Origin: Methanomicrobium sp.
GTDB taxonomy: Archaea; Halobacteriota; Methanomicrobia; Methanomicrobiales; Methanomicrobiaceae
Length of the DNA stretch: 10,694 nucleotides
Direction of reading: 5' to 3'
Assembly (NCBI GenBank): GCA_017553245.1
Contig: JAFZMT010000101.1
Location: 1 to 10,694 of the forward strand
The notes under the pieces were generated by a model. The model saw only the letters and a program-made list of their open reading frames with translations, did no database searches and was not told the DNA's origin. The position numbers were made by a program, and so were the translations under genes. This document shows, piece after piece, positions 1 through 5,294 of the stretch (position 1 is its first letter; every line of letters begins with the position of its first letter).

Positions 1-916
1 ATCTTCTGAGGACGGCAATCGCCGAGCCGATGATGCCTGCGATGATCACAAGCTCAAATCCGAATCCGGACCTTGTCGGCATCGCCGAGGGTGTGGGAGC
101 CGGTGTTTCTGGAGTGCCTCTCGGCTCGGGCGGAACTGGTGTCGCTTCGGTGACGGTCTGTGTCGGAGCCGCTGTTGCCGCCGCCGTCTGAGTCGCGGTC
201 ATCTGCTCAAGGATTGTGCTTCTCTGCGTGTCGTAGATTGTGAAGTCGTTAATCGGCTGGGGACCCGCCATCATCACGGGTGAGGACGAACACTCTTCCG
301 AGCTTGCCTCACCGAAGTTGTAGGTTACGGCAAGAACATACTGGTTGTCGGAGTCGTAGCCGAAGATATGGCTCTCGCCCGGAACCATCTTCTTCTCTTC
401 GACGACTTTGCCGTCCTTGGATACGATTACGAAAGCGGCTTCGGAGGGACATAGGGTGCCCGTACACGATCCGCACTGCGCTACGGGAGCGTATTCAAAG
501 ACATAGCCCTGATAGAAGTTCGATATCAGTTTCGACGGGTCACCGTAGAGGGTGATGAACGGCGTCTCGGTTGAACTGACCGAGCCTATTTTGCCCATCG
601 CTATCCATTCGCCGTTTCCGTCCGTACCGCCCATTATACATGCCTCAACGGCATCGCCCTGCTTTAATTCCTTCTGGATTAAGGGGTTGTCGGTCTTGCC
701 GCGGATGATGTTGTTGGGGACCGTGGTTGCCTTGGAGTAGGGAACCCATTCGTTTCCTTCGTAGACGTAGTTTATCTGCACGGTCATTGTGTTTTTGGCT
801 GCGTCGATGACGGAGACCTGACCTTTAAAGTGCTGCTCCTGAATAACCGCGGATGCAGGCATTACCGCAAGGGAGAATGCCAGTAAAAGCATGGTTGCAA
901 GTATTATTTTCTTCAT
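1..916 (-). CDS. Cell-surface protein with PGF-CTERM-like tail (C-terminus cut by window edge)
   Basis: The frame is open from the ATG at 916 to the window edge, giving 305 visible residues; only a few are probably missing. A signal peptide spans residues 1-23 (basic KK, hydrophobic core, MPASA cleavage site). An extracellular domain of about 210 residues follows, then a Thr/Pro/Ala/Glu-rich stalk (about 240-282), then SGFGFE and a hydrophobic helix ending in LRR (283-305). This tail has the layout of archaeal PGF-CTERM signals, which archaeosortase recognises and replaces with a lipid anchor, but it has Ser where Pro is usual. The extracellular part has five cysteines (93, 148, 151, 156, 209), three of them clustered as CxxCx4C. 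The layout resembles large Methanomicrobiales surface-protein families of the DUF3821 type, but I cannot confirm a domain. The start is supported by a strong Shine-Dalgarno AGGTGA four bases upstream. The ligand or role is unknown. Confidence 0.85.
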   Translation of the reverse strand, partial: MKKIILATMLLLAFSLAVMPASAVIQEQHFKGQVSVIDAAKNTMTVQINYVYEGNEWVPYSKATTVPNNIIRGKTDNPLIQKELKQGDAVEACIMGGTDGNGEWIAMGKIGSVSSTETPFITLYGDPSKLISNFYQGYVFEYAPVAQCGSCTGTLCPSEAAFVIVSKDGKVVEEKKMVPGESHIFGYDSDNQYVLAVTYNFGEASSEECSSSPVMMAGPQPINDFTIYDTQRSTILEQMTATQTAAATAAPTQTVTEATPVPPEPRGTPETPAPTPSAMPTRSGFGFELVIIAGIIGSAIAVLRR

Positions 917-920
917 GTCT

Positions 921-977
921 TCACCTTCGGGTTTAGTAAACCTCTTGCATTTAATCTCTGAGCAGTAAGGATAAATA
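921..977 (-). promoter_or_regulatory. Promoter, leader palindrome and RBS of the 1-916 surface protein
   Basis: Reading the minus strand, a TATA-like TATTTAT lies at 977-971. It predicts a transcript start near 947 and a leader of about 30 nt. The leader carries the near-perfect palindrome GGTTTAGTAAACC (930-942) and ends with AGGTGA (926-921), matching the archaeal 16S anti-Shine-Dalgarno. The palindrome lies directly upstream of the ribosome site, so it could be an operator or a small hairpin. A second AT-rich box (949-955) is an alternative TATA element. Transcript start positions are inferred. Confidence 0.5.
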
Positions 978-1011
978 GGTTTTGAGGATGCCCAATCGAA
1001 GATGCGGGCGC

Positions 1012-1437
1012 TCAGCGTCTGCGCAGGAGAGTGTTCGATTTAAGAATCAGTCTTTCCGTGTATACCGAGATTAATGACGGCAGTATCTCAAGGAATGTTA
1101 TTTTTGTCGATCTGTAGGAGAGATATCCGGCGATGATTGCGAGGAGACTGCCCGCGATGCCGAAAAACTGTGCGAGGTCAAAGCCTTCGGACCCCGCCAG
1201 TAAGAGAACCATTGCGAGAAGCGTCAGTAATCCGAAGAAGACAAGGGTATTGGCGGCATCTTTGAGGTCGATAAGGGTTTCCCGCTTTGTCCTGATCGAA
1301 GATACGCCGACTATCATCGCAATCAGCAGGATAATGTAGCCCGTTGATGAGCCGCATATCATGTATGTGATTGCGGATAAGAGGAGAAGACCCGTTGCCG
1401 CCAATGCCGTGTTATATGCGATCGGTGTTTCTGACAT
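1012..1437 (-). CDS. Small four-helix membrane protein, unknown function
   Basis: This encodes 141 residues starting MSETPIAYN. Four hydrophobic segments can be seen at about 11-28, 33-48, 61-82 and 88-106. The first pair is separated from the second by a charged cytoplasmic-type loop (RTKRETLIDLKD, 49-60). The C-terminal 35 residues are amphipathic and basic and end in LLRRR. No signal peptide, catalytic motif or recognised family is apparent. It lies on the same strand as the surface protein at 1-916, 95 nt upstream of it, but that gene has its own TATA box and RBS, so co-transcription is possible rather than shown. It diverges from the secreted protein at 1602. A role in the envelope is only suggested by its neighbours. 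Confidence 0.75.
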   Translation of the reverse strand: MSETPIAYNTALAATGLLLLSAITYMICGSSTGYIILLIAMIVGVSSIRTKRETLIDLKDAANTLVFFGLLTLLAMVLLLAGSEGFDLAQFFGIAGSLLAIIAGYLSYRSTKITFLEILPSLISVYTERLILKSNTLLRRR

Positions 1438-1469
1438 TTCGCTGTATTCTGTTTATTTAATCTGTATCT

Positions 1470-1477
1470 AAATATAA
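1470..1477 (-). promoter_or_regulatory. TATA box of the four-helix membrane protein
   Basis: On the minus strand this reads TTATATTT, about 37 nt before the ATG at 1437. It predicts initiation near 1447 and a short leader of roughly 10 nt. It faces the divergent promoter at 1569-1579, so the two genes share a 164-nt intergenic region. Confidence 0.5.
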
Positions 1478-1568
1478 CCGACGATCCCTGCGTGCGGTCC
1501 TTTCCGTGAACTGCCGACCGTTGACGGCGCTGCGTGTGCCGGCGGTGCCGATGCGGGCTGTTAATGAT

Positions 1569-1579
1569 AAGATATTTAC
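1569..1579 (+). promoter_or_regulatory. TATA box of the secreted stalk protein; likely leaderless
   Basis: AAGATATTTAC is centred about 27 nt before the ATG at 1602, the usual archaeal TATA-to-start spacing. No Shine-Dalgarno precedes that ATG, so a leaderless or nearly leaderless transcript is likely. This box also argues against the longer reading frame that begins at 1506, because that start would lie upstream of the transcript. Confidence 0.5.
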
Positions 1580-1601
1580 GTTTTTTCGGCGATTGTTTAT
1601 T

Positions 1602-2195
1602 ATGAAGTCAGTTTCAATGAAGTTTATTTTCGCATTTTCTCTTCTGCTTTTTGCCGCGGCTGTCGGCACGGTTTCGGCGTATGTCATCAATTTCGAGGCG
1701 CCGGGCGAGGTTACCTCGGGAGATGAATTTGTACTTTCGGGAACGAGCACATTGCCGGAGGGCTTTTCGAGCGAAGTTGTTGTCTATAAGAAAGCACAGA
1801 TAGCCAACAAACAGGTGGGCAAATACCCCTTTACGATTGGTGCCGACAAGACATGGAAGGTTGTCATTGACACAACGGGATGGGATGCCGGTACATACAA
1901 TCTTGAGATAGAGAAAGACCCAGACTATTCCTACGGCGGTTCGTCCGATCTTACGTTTATTTTTACGGTAACGGAGCCTAAAGTTAAGGCAACATCCGCA
2001 CCGACATCTGTGTCGACACCCGGGCAGACTTCCGCGGGGACGTCCGCACCCGCAACAACGACAGGCTCTCAGCCTGCGGCAACGGCATCCCAGACACAGG
2101 CGCCTGCGGCAAAGACCTCGCCTGCGGCTGTCTGGACTGTCTTACTCGGTCTGATGGCTGTTTTTGCGATCGCATTTACTGCAAAACGCATGTGA
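1602..2195 (+). CDS. Secreted, membrane-anchored stalk protein
   Basis: This encodes 197 residues from the ATG at 1602; a second ATG at 1617 is an alternative. Residues 1-26 form a signal peptide ending VGTVSA, with cleavage before YVINF. Residues 27-125 look like one beta-sandwich domain: alternating hydrophobic strands and the GWDAGTYNLEIE pattern are typical of surface Ig-like or adhesin domains. Residues 126-173 are a Ser/Thr/Pro/Ala/Gln-rich stalk, probably extended and glycosylated. A terminal helix (175-193) ends with KRM. This tail resembles an archaeal C-terminal sorting or anchor region but lacks a clear PGF motif. Similar proteins abound in Methanomicrobiales envelopes. The ligand is unknown. 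It is transcribed away from the membrane protein at 1437 and towards the methyltransferase gene. Confidence 0.8.
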   Translation: MKSVSMKFIFAFSLLLFAAAVGTVSAYVINFEAPGEVTSGDEFVLSGTSTLPEGFSSEVVVYKKAQIANKQVGKYPFTIGADKTWKVVIDTTGWDAGTYNLEIEKDPDYSYGGSSDLTFIFTVTEPKVKATSAPTSVSTPGQTSAGTSAPATTTGSQPAATASQTQAPAAKTSPAAVWTVLLGLMAVFAIAFTAKRM

Positions 2196-2250
2196 TGCGT
2201 TCTGCGTTATGCGGGATGCGATGCGTAAACGCGTCTGATAAAACAAACTA

Positions 2251-2265
2251 TTTTTTTGCCTTTTT
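2251..2265 (+). terminator. T-run terminator after the secreted stalk protein
   Basis: A T7 tract (2251-2257) and a T5 tract (2261-2265) separated by GCC lie about 55 nt after the stop codon. This is the U-rich type of archaeal terminator. The stretch before it is rich in ATGCG motifs and includes GCGTAAACGC, a very short inverted repeat. Confidence 0.5.
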
Positions 2266-2273
2266 GCTCACGA

Positions 2274-2347
2274 TAACGGATTTGGCGGGATATCAGTCAA
2301 TATATCCGTTAATATGCCGGAGAATAATCCCGTTAATCACCGTTAAT
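2274..2347. repeat. CCGTTAAT repeats and an inverted repeat in a convergent gap
   Basis: CCGTTAAT occurs three times, at 2306-2313, 2330-2337 and 2340-2347; the last overlaps the methyltransferase stop codon. TAACGGAT at 2274-2281 is the inverse of ATCCGTTA at 2304-2311, an 8-bp inverted repeat with a 22-nt spacer. The gap is convergent, so this may act as a bidirectional terminator structure or be the scar of an insertion boundary. The function is inference. Confidence 0.5.
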
Positions 2348-3164
2348 AATTGGTTACAATAACTTCTCTTCCCGTCCGGTTTTCGGCATCGCGGTTTATC
2401 ATGCGTTTTACGTCAAAACTGTCAATTTTAAAGCCGTCATAGAGTTCGTAGACCAGATCGACATCATTATTTGAGAGCATAAGTTTTGCACCCCTTTTAT
2501 CCAGCTCTTTATACAGTTCCGCAAGCCTCTTATGCTCTTCCAAGCCGAAACCGCCTTTTGTGTAGGACGTAAAATCCGCCGTTTCGCTTTCGGGAATATA
2601 CGGGCTGTCAAAATAGACAAAATCGTTTTCTTTTACGGATTTACAGAAATCGCCGAAGTCCAGATTATAGATTTCGACATTTTTCAGGTATATGCCGATA
2701 TCTTTCAGATTATCTTCGACCATTGAACTTCCGTCGGTTTTGTTGTTATACGGCACATTGAAAAGCCCTTTGTTGTTCACGCGGTAAAGACCGTTAAAGC
2801 AGTGCTTATTCAGCCAGATAAAGAGTCCTGCCGTTTCTTCGTCCAGAATGCCGTTCTTTATTTTTTCGTTATAGCGATCTCGGTTTCTGTAATAGTATTC
2901 TTTATCGCAGACAGTGCCGTCAAGGTCTTTAACGGCGCTTATGACTTTATCGGGGGAGTATTTCAGTTGATTGAAGGTATTTATCAGCTGTGTGTTGATA
3001 TCGTTGATTTTGGCATTATGAGGCTGTATTGCGAATAATACGGCGCCGCCGGCGATAAACGGCTCATAGTAGTCATCGTATGTATCGGGAAGTCGGGCAA
3101 TTATCTCATTCAAAATTTGGCTTTTTCCGCCCGCCCATTTGACAAAAGGAGTTATTTTATACAT
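2343..3164 (-). CDS. dam: DNA adenine methyltransferase, Dam/DpnM (D12) class, apparently orphan
   Basis: This protein of 273 residues, usual for the family, transfers a methyl group from S-adenosylmethionine to adenine N6 in DNA; GATC is the likely target by family resemblance. The motifs are in alpha-class order: FVKWAGGK (7-14, motif X), PFIAGGAVLF (35-44, motif I, AdoMet binding), LNKHCFNGLYRVN followed by GLFNVPY (118-139), FVYFDSPY (182-189, catalytic motif IV), FTSYTKGGF (198-206) and a C-terminal INRDAENRTGREVIVTNY. Motif IV reads DSPY instead of the canonical DPPY; Asp, Pro and Tyr are kept. No restriction enzyme or specificity subunit lies nearby. Two lines counted by hand within the gene are about 37-40% GC, against about 55% for one line in hppA, which suggests horizontal acquisition. 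A GTGAT ribosome site precedes the ATG. An epigenetic or defence role is possible. Confidence 0.9.
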   Translation of the reverse strand: MYKITPFVKWAGGKSQILNEIIARLPDTYDDYYEPFIAGGAVLFAIQPHNAKINDINTQLINTFNQLKYSPDKVISAVKDLDGTVCDKEYYYRNRDRYNEKIKNGILDEETAGLFIWLNKHCFNGLYRVNNKGLFNVPYNNKTDGSSMVEDNLKDIGIYLKNVEIYNLDFGDFCKSVKENDFVYFDSPYIPESETADFTSYTKGGFGLEEHKRLAELYKELDKRGAKLMLSNNDVDLVYELYDGFKIDSFDVKRMINRDAENRTGREVIVTNY

Positions 3165-3172
3165 ATTATCAC

Positions 3173-3222
3173 GGTCTGCCCGACCTGTCGGTGCTTTACA
3201 CCGGCGTTATTCCCCATATATT
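3173..3222 (-). promoter_or_regulatory. Methyltransferase promoter and structured leader
   Basis: On the minus strand an AT-rich TATA element (about 3222-3215, containing AATATAT) predicts a start near 3192. Three short inverted repeats overlap each other here: GGTC/GACC (3173-3176 with 3182-3185), CCGAC/GTCGG (3180-3184 with 3187-3191) and CGGTG/CACCG (3189-3193 with 3199-3203). At most one of an overlapping pair can form in RNA. The ribosome site GTGAT follows directly. The third repeat may lie outside the transcript. Confidence 0.35.
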
Positions 3223-3274
3223 ATCTTGACTGCCTGTAGTATAATCTGTCCGTTTTGCGCCTGCAACAAAGTTG

Positions 3275-3298
3275 AAAATAAAAAAATCAACAAAAAAA
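3275..3298 (-). terminator. T-run terminator after the first Yip1-domain gene
   Basis: On the minus strand two T7 tracts (3298-3292 and 3286-3280) and a T4 tract (3278-3275) follow the stop codon at 3318 by about 20 nt. This is a strong archaeal U-rich terminator and separates the gene from the downstream methyltransferase gene. Confidence 0.65.
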
Positions 3299-3317
3299 TA
3301 ATTTTTTCGTCCGCGGC

Positions 3318-3917
3318 TCACATCGTCGGCAGAATCGAATCTTCTATTCCTAAGGTGGACGGCTGAACTATTATGAGTATGAAGATGACGAGGAAGACGA
3401 TGAAGAGAACCACCATTACGGTAATGAACAGCAGGGTCAGAATTATCGCAATTGCCGCACGTGCCGTTGAGATATCATGAAGTTCGCGGATTGCAATCGC
3501 CTCAAGAATCAGCGACCAGATGCTGCCTATGACGCCCAGAACGGGAATCCATCCGAGAAGCACAAGCGGGGTGAAGGAGTAGATTGCCGCTTTTATCGTC
3601 GCCTCCACGCCGTTTCTGCCGCCGAGGCAGTAGATAAAGGCATGCAGGATGAATGCGCCTATGAACATTCCGATGACGCAGCCGATATAAGCGCCGAATA
3701 TGTATCCGAACAGATAGGCGACGTAGAAGACGGTCGACTCATGCATCGACAGCACCGTCATGAGCACCGAGACAATGGCGGAGAGCACGACAAAGACCGC
3801 GGCAACCGCCAGGAAGTAGATAAATGCCTCCTCAAGCGGCTCATCACGCAGCCGTTTCAGTTCCTCGTGAGGATTTAAGATCAACCCCTTGAAAGTTTGA
3901 GTGACTTTTGCGAACAT
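3318..3917 (-). CDS. Yip1-domain membrane protein, paralog 1
   Basis: This encodes 199 residues from the ATG at 3917. An in-frame ATG at 3941 is rejected because it directly abuts the TATA box, and because the 3917 start aligns with the start of the paralog at 4658. The protein has a short amphipathic N-terminus (GLILNPHEELKRLRDEPLEEAF, 11-32), then five or six hydrophobic segments between about 31 and 185. The conserved centre is LGGRNGVEATIKAAIYSF (98-115), LLGWIPVLGVIGSIW (120-134) and LEAIAIRELHDIST (138-151). This is the pattern of archaeal Yip1-domain (PF04893-type) proteins. Their molecular role in archaea is unknown; eukaryotic Yip1 proteins act in membrane traffic. It sits downstream of its paralog with its own promoter. 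Confidence 0.85.
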   Translation of the reverse strand: MFAKVTQTFKGLILNPHEELKRLRDEPLEEAFIYFLAVAAVFVVLSAIVSVLMTVLSMHESTVFYVAYLFGYIFGAYIGCVIGMFIGAFILHAFIYCLGGRNGVEATIKAAIYSFTPLVLLGWIPVLGVIGSIWSLILEAIAIRELHDISTARAAIAIILTLLFITVMVVLFIVFLVIFILIIVQPSTLGIEDSILPTM

Positions 3918-3942
3918 AGTAAACAGGAAGTACAATGGCATG

Positions 3943-3951
3943 ATATTTTAA
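3943..3951 (-). promoter_or_regulatory. TATA box of Yip1 paralog 1; leaderless start
   Basis: TTAAAATAT on the minus strand is centred 30 nt before the ATG at 3917. No Shine-Dalgarno is visible before that ATG, so a leaderless transcript fits. The paralog has the closely similar TTAAAATAG at the same distance. Confidence 0.55.
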
Positions 3952-3980
3952 CTGTTCGGTATTTCTAAACGGAAATGTGA

Positions 3981-4054
3981 CCGAAATTTTCACGGAATAA
4001 TTTCGCGGGAATACACAGCAGGAAATTTTTCCGAAAAATCTCCCCGAAATTTTC
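3981..4054. repeat. Operator-like repeats CCGAAATTTTC in the Yip1 spacer
   Basis: The 11-mer CCGAAATTTTC occurs exactly at 3981-3991 and 4044-4054, 63 bp apart, close to six helical turns. Two related near-palindromes lie between them: GGAATAATTTCGCGG (3994-4008) and GGAAATTTTTCC (4021-4032). The array lies 30-100 bp upstream of the TATA box of Yip1 paralog 1, where a regulator could bind. The regulatory role is inference. Confidence 0.5.
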
Positions 4055-4081
4055 GCCGTTTACGGCGGCGGCGTAAAAAAA
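4054..4081 (-). terminator. Terminator after Yip1 paralog 2
   Basis: On the minus strand a T7 tract (4081-4075) about 30 nt after the stop codon is followed by a GC-rich inverted repeat CGCCGT/ACGGCG (4054-4059 with 4062-4067). In archaea the T tract alone can end transcription; the repeat may reinforce it or belong to the spacer array. Confidence 0.5.
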
Positions 4082-4109
4082 GAAATGAAGTAAATAATTT
4101 GAATTGATT

Positions 4110-4658
4110 TTACATCGTCTGCGCATATGCCGTGCCGACTACGGCAACGAAGGCGAAGAATGCGACAAGGACAAAGACGATGAGGACTATTGTCGGGAGG
4201 ATGACCGTGAGAATTGCACGCACGGTCGACATCTCCTGAAGTTCGCGGATTGCGAGAATCTCAAGGATGAATGACCAGATTAAACCGATGAAGCTTACGA
4301 ACGGAATCCAGCCGAGGAGCGCGACGGGCACGAATGAGTATATGACTGCCTTGATCGTCTGATCGATACCTTTTCTGCCGCCGAGGATGAATGCAAAAAT
4401 ATGCAGAATTACGGCGGAAATCAGCATTCCGATGATTGATCCTATGAAAGCGCCGAGCGCATAACCGCCGAAGAAAAATACGGGGTTTTCCGCGGGTGTC
4501 ATAATTGCGGTGACGATTGTGGAAAGCACGGTAAAGACCGCAATAATCAAAAGGAAGAAGATAAACGCCTGATCAAGTTTCTCATCCCGCAGTTTTATCA
4601 GCGCATCCGTGGGATTTAACAGCAATTCTTTGCCAGTTTCAATAAAATTCGATATCAT
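4110..4658 (-). CDS. Yip1-domain membrane protein, paralog 2
   Basis: This 182-residue membrane protein is closely related to the product at 3318-3917. The N-terminal ELLLNPTDALIKLRDEKLDQAF matches GLILNPHEELKRLRDEPLEEAF in the paralog. The central LGGRKGIDQTIKAVIYSF (92-109), LLGWIPFVSFIGLIW (114-128) and LEILAIRELQEMST (132-145) keep the same spacing. Five or six hydrophobic segments cover about 31-175. The two differ mainly in the loop after the first helices and in the C-terminus, which is shorter here and ends AYAQTM. The pair most simply reflects a tandem duplication. Each copy keeps its own promoter and terminator, so independent expression is likely. Archaeal Yip1-domain proteins have no established function. 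Confidence 0.87.
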   Translation of the reverse strand: MISNFIETGKELLLNPTDALIKLRDEKLDQAFIFFLLIIAVFTVLSTIVTAIMTPAENPVFFFGGYALGAFIGSIIGMLISAVILHIFAFILGGRKGIDQTIKAVIYSFVPVALLGWIPFVSFIGLIWSFILEILAIRELQEMSTVRAILTVILPTIVLIVFVLVAFFAFVAVVGTAYAQTM

Positions 4659-4683
4659 GCAGGGAATTATAGGATTGGAGCCT

Positions 4684-4692
4684 ATTTTAATT
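4684..4692 (-). promoter_or_regulatory. TATA box of Yip1 paralog 2
   Basis: TTAAAATAG (with AA before it) on the minus strand is centred about 30 nt before the ATG at 4658. No ribosome site is seen, so the transcript is probably leaderless. The palindrome GTCCGGAC (4700-4707) lies just upstream of the box and could bind a regulator. Confidence 0.5.
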
Positions 4693-4793
4693 GATCGATG
4701 TCCGGACCTGAAAATGTGAAGTTATGACCGTATACACGTCGGATTGCGATGTCGGACGCAGAGACGACATAATTTGTTCGTATGTGTGCTAAT

Positions 4794-4807
4794 GGAAAGA
4801 TTAATAT
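4794..4807 (+). promoter_or_regulatory. BRE/TATA promoter of the DUF5658-like gene
   Basis: GGAAAG (4794-4799), a BRE-like purine run, is followed by ATTAATAT (4800-4807). Initiation would fall near 4830 and give a leader of roughly 50 nt, unusually long for this window, ending in a strong ribosome site. Confidence 0.45.
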
Positions 4808-4838
4808 CGTACCCCGTAGATTGTTCTTTAGTTAGGTA

Positions 4839-4876
4839 AGTAGCGAATGTTCGTAGGTCTCGCTACTGTTTGGAGG
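4839..4876 (+). promoter_or_regulatory. Leader hairpin next to a strong Shine-Dalgarno
   Basis: AGTAGCGA (4839-4846) and TCGCTACT (4860-4867) form a perfect 8-bp stem around a 13-nt loop. The stem ends four bases before GGAGG (4872-4876), which lies seven bases before the ATG at 4884. The predicted transcript contains the whole hairpin. It could protect the mRNA end, modulate translation, or bind a protein. The structure is directly visible; the role is inference. Confidence 0.55.
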
Positions 4877-4883
4877 AAGGCTA

Positions 4884-5264
4884 ATGACAGATAATTTACA
4901 GTTTATACACAGATCACCGTTATCCTCAGCGCCGTCCCCGCGTTTATATACATATGACAGGGCTTACAGGTCTGCCCTGATTTTCATATTATTCCTGCTC
5001 GGCGGTTTATTCCTGCTGGATGTATTCACAACGGAATTTATTCTCTCAAACGGCGGTCAGGAGCTGAACGCGTTTATGGTCGGAGTCGTAAACTGCTCAG
5101 GTATCTGGCACTTCGTTATCAAGTGCTGCGTAATGATTATGACGGTGGTTACGGTATTCTATTCGAACAGCATTATCAAGCACTCGGGAACCGGTGCACT
5201 CATACTTGTAGTCGGCTGGTATGTCTCGGTAATAATGCACAATCTCAGTGTAATATTTTTATAA
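4884..5264 (+). CDS. DUF5658-like small membrane protein
   Basis: This encodes 126 residues with a charged, Ser/Pro-containing N-terminal cytosolic segment (1-29) and three hydrophobic helices (about 30-48, 74-94 and 102-125). The first helix runs into DVFTTEFILSNGGQELNAFM (46-65), the pattern of DUF5658-type proteins: an Asp then Thr-Thr inside the first helix, and a Glu-Leu-Asn before the second. The family assignment is from memory of this pattern. These proteins have no established biochemical role. The start is fixed by GGAGG seven bases upstream. The stop codon lies inside the TATA region of the next gene, 30 nt away, so the two genes are tightly packed but probably transcribed separately as well. 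Confidence 0.82.
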   Translation: MTDNLQFIHRSPLSSAPSPRLYTYDRAYRSALIFILFLLGGLFLLDVFTTEFILSNGGQELNAFMVGVVNCSGIWHFVIKCCVMIMTVVTVFYSNSIIKHSGTGALILVVGWYVSVIMHNLSVIFL

Positions 5265-5292
5265 TTATAAGGCGAATTTCACTAAAGTGAAA
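5256..5292 (+). promoter_or_regulatory. Promoter with palindrome at the transcript start of the 5295 gene
   Basis: An AT-rich TATA region (5256-5270, TTTTTATAAT then TATAA) overlaps the stop codon of the upstream gene and predicts initiation near 5289-5295, so a nearly leaderless message. The palindrome TTTCACT-AA-AGTGAAA (5277-5292) covers the predicted start site and ends two bases before the ATG. Its right arm contains AGTGA, the only ribosome-site-like sequence. This is the placement of a classic repressor operator. Binding is inference. Confidence 0.5.
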
Positions 5293-5294
5293 AT

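Noticed and set aside
280..740. Two plus-strand open frames at 280-555 and 552-740
   Set aside because: Both are antisense to the surface-protein gene 1-916, which has a signal peptide, a ribosome site and a coherent C-terminal anchor.
1506..1601. Upstream extension of the secreted stalk protein
   Set aside because: The added 32 residues precede the signal peptide and include the predicted TATA box at 1569-1579.
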